DNA of 64,000 bases, from NCBI GenBank assembly GCA_020634795.1, contig JACKAZ010000001.1:124001-188000 (forward strand). The letters run 5' to 3'. Shown here piece after piece: positions 1-8,349 of the stretch (position 1 is its first letter; the number at the start of each line of letters is the position of its first letter). This stretch comes from Ardenticatenales bacterium (GTDB lineage Bacteria > Chloroflexota > Anaerolineae > Ardenticatenales > Ardenticatenaceae). The notes under the pieces were generated by a model. That model was given only the letters and a program-made list of their open reading frames with translations, made no database searches and had not been told where the DNA came from. The position numbers and the translations under genes are program-made.

Positions 1-148
1 CGATCTGCATCTCCGAGAGCTGCTTGATCACGCGGTCCAGCATCGGAATCGAGGCGAGCGCGGCGGTCATCGCGCGGTCGGTGGGGTGTTCGTAGGCTTT
101 GGGCGAAATGCCGACCAACTTATGTCGGATCGGGGCAAAATCGGTCAT
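1..148 (-). CDS. M48-type metallopeptidase, N-terminal fragment
   Basis: Only the first 49 codons are in the window and the gene runs off the left edge. The translation begins MTDFAPIRHKLVGI and continues SPKAYEHPTDRAMTAAL, which resembles the N-terminal segment found before the membrane and HExxH part of M48 (HtpX/Ste24-like) zinc peptidases in Chloroflexi and Actinobacteria. The catalytic HExxH lies outside the window, so the family call rests on this short stretch only. Confidence 0.55.
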   Translation of the reverse strand, partial: MTDFAPIRHKLVGISPKAYEHPTDRAMTAALASIPMLDRVIKQLSEMQI

Positions 149-211
149 CTCACGTCCTTTCGTGGCGTTTTCGTCTGGCGAGCAGTACGATGGATCGCGG
201 TGAGGGTTGCA

Positions 212-667
212 CTACCAGGGCGCTCGCTCTTCGTCATCCCATTCCGGCCAGGGCATCGGTTCGCCCACTTCCAACAGCGTCTTCAGTCGCGCCAGCACCA
301 GCGTCCAACCGTCGGTGATGATGGCCTGCGTCTCCAACGCCTCTTCAGGGAAATCGTGTTTGATTTCGACCCAGACCAGCTCGCCCAACGGCTGCACCTG
401 CCACTCGACGACGCTCGCTGGCTCGCCGAGTTTGGTGAAGGCAAAGCTATGCGCAAAGCCGGTCGCAGGCTCCCACCGAAAGAGCGTCCCTTCGATTTCG
501 CTCTCCTCATCGACCCCCCACGCGACACGATCGCCAGCCTCGGTGCCGAAGGCCAAGCAAGGCGCGACGTGCCACCGGTCATGATATTCGGGCCGTGTCA
601 GCGTCCGCCAGACCAGTTCGTAAGGGGCGTGGATGTAAGTGGCAGCACGAACGAGTTCTCGGTCCAT
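212..667 (-). CDS. SRPBCC (AHSA1/START-like) family protein
   Basis: A 151-residue single-domain protein. It opens with MDRELVRAATYIHAPYELVW, the first beta strand and helix of the helix-grip (SRPBCC) fold, and has a typical AHSA1-type layout (PEYHDRWHVAP, then a strand-rich middle and a long C-terminal helix ending in WPEWDDEE). The fold binds hydrophobic ligands or assists proteins, and the ligand here is unknown. An upstream in-frame start at 787 is possible, but the ATG at 667 is preceded by GAGGAACCCG, a good ribosome site, and fits the domain start. Divergent from the coxG-like gene at 1380, a second SRPBCC protein. Confidence 0.75.
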   Translation of the reverse strand: MDRELVRAATYIHAPYELVWRTLTRPEYHDRWHVAPCLAFGTEAGDRVAWGVDEESEIEGTLFRWEPATGFAHSFAFTKLGEPASVVEWQVQPLGELVWVEIKHDFPEEALETQAIITDGWTLVLARLKTLLEVGEPMPWPEWDDEERAPW

Positions 668-1379
668 CGGGTTCCTCGGTTTTAGTAAGGTTGGTTTTAT
701 GCCGTGTCGGTCAGAGTGTTGCGATGATTCCGTGTTGGAGCGTTGGAGAGTAGCGAATGGGCTGATGGGGGGTGTACGGCCTGGCACAGTATGGCCCTAT
801 CAAGGGGGTAACCCTGTTCCCATGCACCGCCCCGTGGTCGTTGCGATCGCTACAGAAATGGCGCGGTGACTCCTGCAAACCGGCCTATTTTCAGGGCAGA
901 ATGGGGTGAGGTAGGAAAGCGTATCATCGCTTCCCTTTGTCGCTTTTTGCGCTCCGCTCGAAACGATCTGTGACTCACCTAACTACCTGCCCTGCGCCTG
1001 TCAAAGGGCGTGGGGTTTCCTGCGTTTTTCCCGTTTCAGCGCTTCGCGTCGCTTTATGCTATAACCCATCGGCCACTGGCAACCGTCTCGTGCCATCTGC
1101 GTACTTTTCCCTGAGACTTCGCACCGTCTACCAAAACCCGTGGCGTAAGGGCAATGGGGGGCGATGGGTTGTGACGGGATGGCACACCGGCCGATCTCAT
1201 CACTCGGCAACTTAAGACGAAATATGCAACGTACGACACCAATCATATTTAATTGCGACTCAACTGCGAATATTGCTGATGCTGTAGGATGTTGTGGTTA
1301 CAGTGAAAGTAGGTTGTCGATTGCAAGTTGTTAAGTGAAATGGCTCTGCTACGATGACCTTGATGAAAGAGAGCGTGGG
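668..1379. other. gene-poor intergenic stretch
   Basis: Short open frames occur on both strands but none has a recognisable domain or a convincing ribosome site. Bases 765-830 contain a GTGTACGG...CCCTATCAA...TTCCCATGCACC pattern that recurs near 29,600-29,680 and 32,570-32,640, so part of this gap belongs to a dispersed intergenic repeat family. The last 150 bases are AT-richer and probably hold the promoter of the gene at 1380. Confidence 0.5.
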
Positions 1380-1895
1380 ATGAAGTTAGAAGGACGGTAC
1401 CTTTTCCACCTGCCGATTGAGCAGGTTTACGAAGCGCTACGTGATGAAGCGCTGATCCGTCGGGCCTTACCGGGCCACGTCTATTTTCGCATGACCTCGC
1501 CCACCCATTACGAGGGGGCGCTGGAGTTGGATGTGCCGAAGATGGGCGGCCATTACGAGGGCGAATTGGACGTCACCGAGACGATTGCCCCTACATTTTA
1601 CCGCTTGAGTGCGACGGCGCGTGGCCCTGAAGACCGTCGCGTCACGGCGGAAGGCACGGTGACCCTGACCGCGCTTGCACCCCGCGAGACCGAAGTCCAC
1701 TACGCAGGGACGACCGACGCCCTGGCCGAGTTCAACCGCTTGGTGCAGCTCGCCGCCCGTCCCATTGCGGTTCACTTGGCCAATCGTGCCCTGCATCACT
1801 TTGAAGCGATTTTGTCCGAGGAACCGCCCATGACCGAGGCCGCCCCGAATGAGAGCACGGTCGAAGAGCGCCCACAACCAACGGAGTGGAGATAA
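1380..1895 (+). CDS. CoxG-like SRPBCC protein
   Basis: 171 residues starting MKLEGRYLFHLPIEQVYEAL. The pattern of one N-terminal strand, then DEALIRRALPG, then MGGHYEGELDV matches the CoxG (carbon monoxide dehydrogenase subunit G, SRPBCC) family. Such proteins are membrane-recruiting partners of molybdenum hydroxylases in some bacteria, but no CO dehydrogenase genes are in this window, so the role is open. A Pro/Glu/Thr-rich tail of about 25 residues follows the domain. The ATG at 1380 is preceded by GAGAGCGTGGG. An earlier in-frame start at 1335 would add 15 residues without family support. folK starts 6 bases after the stop, suggesting co-transcription. Confidence 0.7.
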   Translation: MKLEGRYLFHLPIEQVYEALRDEALIRRALPGHVYFRMTSPTHYEGALELDVPKMGGHYEGELDVTETIAPTFYRLSATARGPEDRRVTAEGTVTLTALAPRETEVHYAGTTDALAEFNRLVQLAARPIAVHLANRALHHFEAILSEEPPMTEAAPNESTVEERPQPTEWR

Positions 1896-1901
1896 GCGTT
1901 C

Positions 1902-2399
1902 GTGGCCGAAATCTACCTGTCGCTGGGTAGTAACCTCGGCGACAGGGCGCAGGCGTTGGCGACGGCTCGCACACGGCTGCAGCATCAGGGCTGGCTGAGG
2001 CTGACCCGATGTTCGCCGCTCTACGAAAGCGAGCCGTGGGGGCCGGTGGCCCAGCCGCCGTACCTTAACCAAGTCTGCCGTGGGCAGAGCGATCTGCCGC
2101 CCCGCGTGCTGCTCCGCTGGCTGCAGGCCGTGGAACGACAAGGCGGTCGCTGCCGTGCCACCGAACAACGCTGGGGGCCGCGCCCCATCGACATCGATCT
2201 GCTGGCGTACAACGGCAGCCAGTGGCACGATCATGCGCTCACATTGCCCCATCCACGCTTGCACGAACGGCGCTTTGTTCTGCGGCCGTGGGCCGACATC
2301 GCGCCTGAGTGGTGGCATCCACGCTTGGGCAAGACGGTCCGTCAACTGTTGGCAGAGACGACCGATGCGGGGTACGTCGGGCGGCTGACAATGGCATAA
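1902..2399 (+). CDS. folK: 6-hydroxymethyl-7,8-dihydropterin pyrophosphokinase (HPPK)
   Basis: Transfers pyrophosphate from ATP to 6-hydroxymethyl-dihydropterin in folate synthesis, in the cytoplasm. The 165-residue product has the family hallmarks: N-terminal YLSLGSNLGDR, SPLYESEPWGP, and the signature RWGPRPIDIDLL with the two Mg-binding aspartates, followed by LPHPRLHERRFVL. The length is normal for a stand-alone enzyme. The start codon is GTG, 6 bases after the coxG-like stop, with GGAGTGGAGATAA upstream. folE, the first step of the pathway, is in the same window at 15142 but not linked; folB and folP are not present. Confidence 0.95.
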   Translation: MAEIYLSLGSNLGDRAQALATARTRLQHQGWLRLTRCSPLYESEPWGPVAQPPYLNQVCRGQSDLPPRVLLRWLQAVERQGGRCRATEQRWGPRPIDIDLLAYNGSQWHDHALTLPHPRLHERRFVLRPWADIAPEWWHPRLGKTVRQLLAETTDAGYVGRLTMA

Positions 2400-2563
2400 G
2401 GTGATGGAGAGAGCGATTCTGCTTTCACAGGGAAGGGTACGGCGTCAGCCACTCAAGCCTTGCCTTGCACCTTTCACCTTTGCTTTCCACCTTGCGACAG
2501 ATCCCTCAGACAGCTTCGTTCCGGCTTTGGTGCTTTCCCTGCGGAAGATTACAATGACGCATT

Positions 2564-3385
2564 ATGAAGAATTACGATAGACTCTCGATTTTGATCAGCC
2601 TCGTCTTGCTGGGCTTGATCATGACGCAGTTGATTTCGTTGCCCACGCGCATCGTCGAAGCGACCGTCTTCGGCTCTCCGGTGACGCTCGTCCTTTCCAC
2701 CGAGACGATCATCGGGCTGCTGCTCGGCCTGCTGACTGCCACCGGCGTCGAGTACATCATGCGGGCACATCCCATGATCGACGAGCGGCGCAGCGGACCG
2801 CTGGTGGGGCTGTGGGTCTTGCCGATGCTGGTCACGTTGGCGGCGGCACGGCTCACCCCGATGCTCCTGGGTCGTGGTATCGGCACATGGGTCGTCGGCC
2901 TGGTGATCGCAGGCATCGTGTTGGCCGCAGTGGTGGTGGTGCAATACCGCGCCATCGACCCACGCGCGCCCGGCGCCCTGTCGGCGCGGCTGTTAAGCAA
3001 TGCCCTTAGTTACGGCGCGGCCTTCCTCCTCTTTGCCATGCTCTACGGCGCAAAGCTCCGCTCGCTGCTCTCCGCGTCGATCATGGTGGTGTTGGCGGGG
3101 CTGCTGGCCCTCTCGATCCTGCGCGGCTACACCAAGGAGCAGCATAGTAGTTGGTACGCGCTTCTGGTCGGCCTGTTGATGGGCCAAACCACGTGGGCGC
3201 TCAATTACTGGGGGGTGAACGGACTGACGGGGGGCGCGTTGTTGCTCCTGCTCTTTTACCTGCTAACGGGTCTCGCACAACAGCGCCTGCTCGACCGCTT
3301 CAACCGGCGCGTCCTGCTGGAATACGGGCTGGTAACGATCGTGGGCATCGCTCTGCTGGCGATACGCGGGGCCTTTTCGTGGTGA
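2564..3385 (+). CDS. multi-pass membrane protein, unknown function
   Basis: 273 residues, almost entirely hydrophobic, with about seven or eight predicted membrane helices (near residues 7-27, 38-60, 80-97, 105-127, 145-162, 168-187, 200-240, 255-272) separated by short Arg/Lys/Asp loops such as IMRAHPMIDERRSG. No transporter signature or catalytic motif is visible. The overall pattern resembles uncharacterised DUF5656-type proteins of Chloroflexi, which is only a tentative similarity. Separated from folK by 164 bases of repeat-like sequence (CCTTGCACCTTTCACCTTTG), so probably transcribed on its own. Confidence 0.7.
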   Translation: MKNYDRLSILISLVLLGLIMTQLISLPTRIVEATVFGSPVTLVLSTETIIGLLLGLLTATGVEYIMRAHPMIDERRSGPLVGLWVLPMLVTLAAARLTPMLLGRGIGTWVVGLVIAGIVLAAVVVVQYRAIDPRAPGALSARLLSNALSYGAAFLLFAMLYGAKLRSLLSASIMVVLAGLLALSILRGYTKEQHSSWYALLVGLLMGQTTWALNYWGVNGLTGGALLLLLFYLLTGLAQQRLLDRFNRRVLLEYGLVTIVGIALLAIRGAFSW

Positions 3386-3558
3386 TGGACGCATGAAGCA
3401 AGGCGCGAGAAGCGTAGAACCGAGAAACAGATAGAGATAGAGAGTGGCAATGCCACCCCTTCGCTTTACGAGGGCAAGCAAGGCATTTCCAAGCGCTAAC
3501 GCCAGCACTCCAAAACTCACGAACTCATTAAACGCCCCGCCACCACTTGAAACAGAAC

Positions 3559-3590
3559 ACGGGCCACATCGTCTTTTCGATGTGGCCCGT
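3559..3590 (-). terminator. hairpin downstream of the flotillin gene
   Basis: A perfect 13-bp inverted repeat, ACGGGCCACATCG / CGATGTGGCCCGT, around a 6-base loop (TCTTTT). It lies 23 bases past the flotillin stop codon. On the minus strand only a weak T-rich stretch follows (GTTCTGTTTC), so it may act as a terminator or as a 3'-end stabilising structure. Confidence 0.6.
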
Positions 3591-3613
3591 GGCGCGTTAT
3601 CCGCGTGCTGAAC

Positions 3614-5068
3614 TTAGCCCTTACGCGGCTGGCCGTTGTTGTCGCTGCTTTGAATCGCGCTTAGGTTCTTGACCGAGCTGATGACATCGATGCCGGTCAA
3701 CGCTTCGACCGCGGCGGGCATCTGCGCGATGATCCTCGTCACATCGCCCGTGATGCTGTCGATGCCGGTGCCGCCACTGCCCCCGCCGATCACCACGATC
3801 TTGTCGGTGCGGCTGAGTGGCTCGCTGACGGCGGCGGCGATCTGCGGCAGTTGCTCCATCAAGCGATCCAGGATGGCCGCTTGGTTGTAGGAGGCCCAAG
3901 CTTCCGCCTTCTGATGCATGGCGACCGCTTCGGCTTCCCCCTGCGCCTGCACCACCTTCGCGGCGGCCAGACCGGTCAGCTCTTGGGCTTGCGCCTCGGC
4001 TTCCCCCTTTGCCCGAATCAGTGCGGCTTCGGCGCGGGCCTGCGCCTCGCGCTGATAGAGATTGGCGTCGGCCAGCCGTTGCAAGCGGTATTGCTCGGCT
4101 TCGGCGGGCTTGCGAATCGTCGCTTCCAGCTCCTTCTCGGTCCGTTCCGCCTCTTGGCGCGCGACCTCGATCGCCTTCTGACGCTCCACGACCTCGATCT
4201 GAACCTCCTGCTCACGCACCTTTTGGCGCTCTACCGCGGTCTGGAAGTTGTAGGCCTGTTCGGCTTCGGCATTGCGTCGGTTGACCTCAGCATCATATTC
4301 GGCTTTTTGGACCGAGAACGACTTCTGCGCTTCGGCCACCTTGGTTTCGGCCACGAACTCGGCCTCGCGTGCCTCTTGCATGGCGCGGGCCGCTTGGATG
4401 CGTGCGTCGCGGTCGGCGTTGGCTTGGCCGATCTGCGCGTCGCGTTTCACCTCGGCGGTGCGGGCCTGGCCCAGCGCATCGAGGTAGCCCTGGTCGTCAC
4501 GAATGTCACGAATGGTGAAAGAGACGATGCCCAATCCCATCTTGCTCATATCCGTTGCGGCCACCTCCTGCACCTCTTGAGCGAAGGCGTCGCGGTCCTT
4601 GTAAACCTCTTCCACCGAGAGCGTACCGAGGATCGAGCGCAGATGGCCTTCCATGGTCTGCAGGGCCACATGTTTGATCTGTTCGGTCGTCTTCGAAAGG
4701 AATTGCTCCGCCGCCGTGGCGATGGAGACGTCATCGCCCTTCACCTTGATCTGAGCGACGCCGTCAACGGTGATCGGCACACCCTGCACCGTGTAGACCT
4801 TGGGCGTAACCACATCAATCGTCATGATTTCGAGCGAGAGATCGTCGACGCGCTCGATGATGGGCAGCACGAAGGTGCCCCCCCCTTTGACCAAGCGATA
4901 GTTGCGGCTTTCCATCTCGCCCGTCACGGCGTTGCGAATCCGGCCTCGTCGACCGGAAATGACCAACACTTCGTTCGGCCCGACCTTTTGGAAGCGCCAT
5001 GCGTAGAGCAGGGCCGCCAAGATGATCAACGCCAACAATGCCACCACCGCCAAGATCACGTATAACAT
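3614..5068 (-). CDS. flotillin-like SPFH-domain membrane scaffold
   Basis: 484 residues. An N-terminal membrane helix (residues 1-25) is followed by an SPFH/band-7 domain (about 26-190, with VGPNEVLVISGR and PITVDGVAQIKVKGDD), and then a long Ala/Glu/Arg-rich coiled coil (about 190-400). The C-terminal block, with TDKIVVIGGGSGG and SITGDVTRIIAQMP, is typical of bacterial FloT/YuaG. Flotillins form oligomers at ordered membrane patches. The ATG at 5068 has a strong AAAAGGAGG site; a start 12 codons earlier would not. The NfeD-like gene lies 67 bases upstream on the same strand, the classic flotillin-NfeD operon. Confidence 0.92.
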   Translation of the reverse strand: MLYVILAVVALLALIILAALLYAWRFQKVGPNEVLVISGRRGRIRNAVTGEMESRNYRLVKGGGTFVLPIIERVDDLSLEIMTIDVVTPKVYTVQGVPITVDGVAQIKVKGDDVSIATAAEQFLSKTTEQIKHVALQTMEGHLRSILGTLSVEEVYKDRDAFAQEVQEVAATDMSKMGLGIVSFTIRDIRDDQGYLDALGQARTAEVKRDAQIGQANADRDARIQAARAMQEAREAEFVAETKVAEAQKSFSVQKAEYDAEVNRRNAEAEQAYNFQTAVERQKVREQEVQIEVVERQKAIEVARQEAERTEKELEATIRKPAEAEQYRLQRLADANLYQREAQARAEAALIRAKGEAEAQAQELTGLAAAKVVQAQGEAEAVAMHQKAEAWASYNQAAILDRLMEQLPQIAAAVSEPLSRTDKIVVIGGGSGGTGIDSITGDVTRIIAQMPAAVEALTGIDVISSVKNLSAIQSSDNNGQPRKG

Positions 5069-5135
5069 TGCAAGCCTCCTTTTCCTCGATTCGATGCGTG
5101 CCAATGCGTTGGCTCACAGAGGATATAACGCCGTT

Positions 5136-5756
5136 CTATAGGGTTTTTCGCACGTAGGCCACCGAATCCTCGACCCGTTCGATGATGACCGGTTGGCCGC
5201 GCGGGATCGCCTCGCCCGTCACGGCGCGGGCCGGAACCGACAGATACGACCCTTGCGCGATAAAGCGAATCTCGCCCGATCGTCCGGCCGGAATGGGCGT
5301 CACCACCTCGGCCACGGTCCCCCACAGCTCGCTGATCCGCACCTCGCTCGACCCCTGCATGGGGGCGAGCACCCGCGCAAGCAAGTAGTAGAGGGCGCCG
5401 CCGGTCAGCACGCCGCCCGCCAATGCCAGCGGCAGATGGAGCAGCAGTGGCAGCCCCAGGCCCATCGTGGCGGCGACACCGACCACACCGATGCCGGCCA
5501 GCGCTGGCGCGATGATGAGCGGGGTGAGGAAGGAGACGCTCGGCCCGTTGACGTCAAAGTGGCTGTGACCGAAATCGGCGTCGTGGCCGATATCCGTGTC
5601 AAGATGGAGGTCGACGTCCGTGTCGAAATTCACGTCGAAGTCCGAGCCAACATCGGTCTGAAGTTCGCCGTGACCATGGCCCAGCAGCAGTTGAATCAGC
5701 AGGAACAACGTGCCGAAAAGCGCCAGTCCAACATAGAGCATCTGCCAGAAATCCAC
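5136..5756 (-). CDS. NfeD-like membrane protein, flotillin partner
   Basis: 206 residues. An N-terminal membrane helix (5-25) precedes an Asp/His-rich stretch (about 27-70, with DVDLHLDTDIGHDADFGHSH), then two or three hydrophobic helices (75-130) and a C-terminal OB-fold-like domain (about 140-206) containing GRSGEIRF and GQPVIIERVEDSVAYV. This is the short NfeD/YuaF class that acts with flotillins, and the flotillin gene follows directly. Asp/His-rich loops occur in relatives; metal binding is possible but unproven. A TACAAT sequence on the minus strand at 5798-5803 could be the -10 of the operon promoter, but no good -35 is seen. Confidence 0.82.
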   Translation of the reverse strand: MDFWQMLYVGLALFGTLFLLIQLLLGHGHGELQTDVGSDFDVNFDTDVDLHLDTDIGHDADFGHSHFDVNGPSVSFLTPLIIAPALAGIGVVGVAATMGLGLPLLLHLPLALAGGVLTGGALYYLLARVLAPMQGSSEVRISELWGTVAEVVTPIPAGRSGEIRFIAQGSYLSVPARAVTGEAIPRGQPVIIERVEDSVAYVRKTL

Positions 5757-5885
5757 GGCTCCCAGCCTTCCTCAGTCATCCTTTGAAGAATGAGTCGATT
5801 GTAGCACAGTTTCCGCCGTGCGCTACCCCATTACGCGGTATCAGCCGTAAAGGTTTCGCAAAATCAACTGGAAATCAACAGAACC

Positions 5886-6521
5886 TTATGAAAGGGGCGG
5901 ATGGTTGTTGCCCCGGAGGAGCAGATGAAGGGTATTGGCGAGCAGATCCTGTTCGGCACGCTGTAAGCGATCTTCGAGATCGACCGGGCGGTCAGTCTGA
6001 TAGATCGGGATGCGACTTTCGGCGACCAAGCGCAATTGCGTGGGCAAGGGCTGTTGGAGCGAAACGGAGGCCTCCGTGATGAGGCCCGCCCGGAAGGCTT
6101 CGTAAAGGCGCGAGACGACGTTTTCGGTGTGCGGAGAACGGTGGCTCAGCAGGGCAGGGCCGCTCTGCAACGCCACCAGCCGTTGGGCGAAGTGCGCGTA
6201 GAAGGCTTCGGTGAGCGGGTGATGCCAGCCCGCCAGCATCACCAAGTCGGGCCGATGGCCCTCAACCTCCGTCAGCAGATCGTCGCTGTAGACGCTGTCG
6301 CTGCGGCCCGTGGCGCGGTAGTCGGCCAGATCGTGCAGGATCGCTGGGATCCCTTCCCGCTCCGCACGTAGCAGCCCGTAGCCCCAGCGATCGTGAGAAA
6401 TGGCGGCGACGATCAGCGCATCAAGGTGGTGCTGGCGGATCGCCTGGCCCACTGCGTCCAACAGCTTGCCAGTGCCCGCGATGAGCATCACGATTCGTTT
6501 GGGTGGCGGGTAGTTGTTCAT
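5886..6521 (-). CDS. PurN-like formyltransferase-fold protein lacking catalytic residues
   Basis: 211 residues with the overall pattern of phosphoribosylglycinamide formyltransferase: IVMLIAGTGKLLDAVGQAI (the N-terminal glycine loop), LIVAAISHDRWGYGLLRAERE, then DLVMLAGWHHPLTEAF, and a C-terminal ESRIPIYQTD...DLEDRLQRAEQ that matches the end of PurN. The catalytic block should read like NIHPSLLP, but here it is VALQSGPALL, so the Asn and His are missing. The later DELDGGP-type Asp segment is replaced by QPLPTQLRL. It is therefore likely a non-enzymatic paralogue or has changed function. The neighbours are not purine genes. Confidence 0.7.
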   Translation of the reverse strand: MNNYPPPKRIVMLIAGTGKLLDAVGQAIRQHHLDALIVAAISHDRWGYGLLRAEREGIPAILHDLADYRATGRSDSVYSDDLLTEVEGHRPDLVMLAGWHHPLTEAFYAHFAQRLVALQSGPALLSHRSPHTENVVSRLYEAFRAGLITEASVSLQQPLPTQLRLVAESRIPIYQTDRPVDLEDRLQRAEQDLLANTLHLLLRGNNHPPLS

Positions 6522-6629
6522 AGTATGGGTTGAGTTTGAGAGTTAAGGCGTTGCGCTGCGTTCGGAAGCTGCCCTGCGCTTGTCGACGGGTCGTCGTTCC
6601 GTTCTGCGTTCTGCGCTCTACGTTTTGCG

Positions 6630-7367
6630 TTAAAAAAGCTCCTGATGGGATTGGGGGGCGGGTAGTTCGGCGCGATCGGCGATGAAGAAATCACGAAGAT
6701 AACGATTCACTTTGAGCGGCTGATCGGCCATGACGTTGTGGCCCGCCCGTGGCACCAGTTTGAACGAGGCATTAGGGATCAACGCCGCCATGCGCCGCCC
6801 CAGCTTGGCGGGTAACAGGGTGTCCCGCGTGCCCCACATCACCAGCGTGGGGACGCGGATCTCGCGCAGCAGGGGGCGGGCGTCGACCGCTAAGATCTCG
6901 TCGGTGAGACGGAGCAGGGTGGGGGGGCCGGTACGCAACCCGTCGCCGATGACGGTGGGAATGAAGGAGGGGGAACTGTGACGAATCCCCTTGAGGACGC
7001 GCCCCATCATGCCCAAGGTATTGGTCTGTGTTGGCATCCCGACCGAATCGAGCAAGGCCAGGCGTGTGACACGCGCCGGTGCCGTCGCCGCCAGATGGAG
7101 CGCGATGTAGCCCCCCATCGAATGGCCGACGAGGTTTACGCGCTCCAAGTTCAACAGGTCGAGCCACGCGGGCAGACTGTCAACGAGCGCGGCCAGCGGG
7201 TGATATTTCTCCTTTGCGCGTTGCAGCCCGGGCAAGTCGATCAGGTAGACGGTGAACTCTTTGCTCAGCATCTCGCTGTTGCGTGCCCACCATCGGTTGG
7301 AGCCGGCCAAGCCGTGAACAAAGATCAGCGGCGGCCCGCTGCCGATGGTGACATAGTTGAGGGTCAT
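6630..7367 (-). CDS. alpha/beta-fold hydrolase
   Basis: 245 residues with a classic alpha/beta hydrolase core. The oxyanion segment is PLIFVHGLAGSNRWW, the nucleophile elbow is GHSMGG, an acidic residue lies in VMWGTRDTLLP, and the catalytic His is in RAGHNVMADQP. The substrate cannot be read from the sequence; the set resembles esterase and MhpC-like enzymes. The ATG at 7367 overlaps the stop of the upstream methyltransferase as ATGA, so the two are translationally coupled. The stop TAA leads straight into an AACGCA-type repeat tract (about 6590-6632), part of a pattern seen at other genes here. Confidence 0.85.
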   Translation of the reverse strand: MTLNYVTIGSGPPLIFVHGLAGSNRWWARNSEMLSKEFTVYLIDLPGLQRAKEKYHPLAALVDSLPAWLDLLNLERVNLVGHSMGGYIALHLAATAPARVTRLALLDSVGMPTQTNTLGMMGRVLKGIRHSSPSFIPTVIGDGLRTGPPTLLRLTDEILAVDARPLLREIRVPTLVMWGTRDTLLPAKLGRRMAALIPNASFKLVPRAGHNVMADQPLKVNRYLRDFFIADRAELPAPQSHQELF

Positions 7368-8167
7368 TCCTCTCGCTCCAAAATAGTGACCATGCGCCAC
7401 GCGGGTGGCTCGCTCTGCCACGGCGTGGCGCGATCCATGGCCCCAAAGCGTTCGACGATGCGCCATTGGCCGCTGGCGCGGATCGCGGCCTCCATTTCGC
7501 CCGCTAGCCAAAGACGCGACGGAACGGTCGCACGATGCTGCTGCACCCCCTCGCCCGCTTCAATGGCCGTCAAGGTCACGTGAAGCTGCGCGATTTGACT
7601 CGTGAAGTCGAAGGGGTCGTCGGGCTGGCCCCACTGCACATGGACGGTCAGGCTCCCGCTCTCGTCTTCCATCGTCCATTCGGGGGGATGGGCGACGTCG
7701 CCGAAGGGAAAGGCATCACGCGGATGGCTCTGTTCAATGATGTACAGCCCCCGCGGGCGAACGGCGGCGGCTACGGCGGAAAGATGGGCCAGCAAATCCT
7801 CCAGCGTCAACAGGTGGCTCAGACTATCGACGAGGCAGAATGCGAGGTCGACCGCTGCTGGCAGTGTGAAGGCGCGCATATCGGCCCGCCGCCACGCGAT
7901 GCGCGGCAGGTCGCCGCCGGGCAAGGTTCGGGCGTAGTCCAGCATGGCATCTGCAATGTCGATGCCCACGGCGCGCAGGCCGCGTGCCGCTAAGATGCGG
8001 CAATGCTCGCCCGGCCCACAGGCCAGTTCAAGGCAACTTTGCGGCGGAGCGCCGCGCAGGTTGCTGTAAGATGCCACCATGAAATCACATTCAGCGGGAA
8101 CATCACGATAGGCGAAGGCCAAATCGTAAAGCTGGGGCAGGGCATAGATGTCGTGCGTCTCGGTCAT
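7364..8167 (-). CDS. class I SAM-dependent methyltransferase
   Basis: 267 residues. Motif I is LELACGPGEHCRILAARG, followed by VGIDIADAMLDYAR (motif II) and RRADMRAFTLP (motif III), the usual order of a seven-strand methyltransferase. The N-terminus MTETHDIYALPQLYDLAF and the C-terminal beta segment are shared with uncharacterised bacterial methyltransferases. The target is unknown. It is first in a two-gene operon with the hydrolase at 6630 (4-base ATGA overlap). Confidence 0.85.
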   Translation of the reverse strand: MTETHDIYALPQLYDLAFAYRDVPAECDFMVASYSNLRGAPPQSCLELACGPGEHCRILAARGLRAVGIDIADAMLDYARTLPGGDLPRIAWRRADMRAFTLPAAVDLAFCLVDSLSHLLTLEDLLAHLSAVAAAVRPRGLYIIEQSHPRDAFPFGDVAHPPEWTMEDESGSLTVHVQWGQPDDPFDFTSQIAQLHVTLTAIEAGEGVQQHRATVPSRLWLAGEMEAAIRASGQWRIVERFGAMDRATPWQSEPPAWRMVTILEREE

Positions 8168-8293
8168 GGTGACAGCATCTTACCATAGAACGTGCGAAGG
8201 TTGAAGCGTTCTTCAAGCCGCTGTCGTCTGGCGCATCGTTGTTGGCACGTCATCTGTACTTTGCGCTTCCCCGCCCCCCACCCGCCATGATCA

Positions 8294-8325
8294 AAAAGAC
8301 CGCCCCCCGAAGGAAGCGGTCTTTT
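8294..8325 (-). terminator. intrinsic terminator of the secreted-protein gene
   Basis: AAAAGACCGC (8294-8303) pairs with GCGGTCTTTT (8316-8325) around a 12-base loop. It lies 24 bases beyond the stop of the gene ending at 8350. Because of the A and T flanks it can work in both directions. Confidence 0.85.
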
Positions 8326-8349
8326 GCGTGGTGCGGTTGGCGGATACGG

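Noticed and set aside
3851..5065. 404-codon open frame on the plus strand opposite the flotillin gene
   Set aside because: It lies antisense to a well-supported flotillin and its product is a low-complexity Leu/Arg/Gly/His mix typical of shadow frames in GC-rich DNA.
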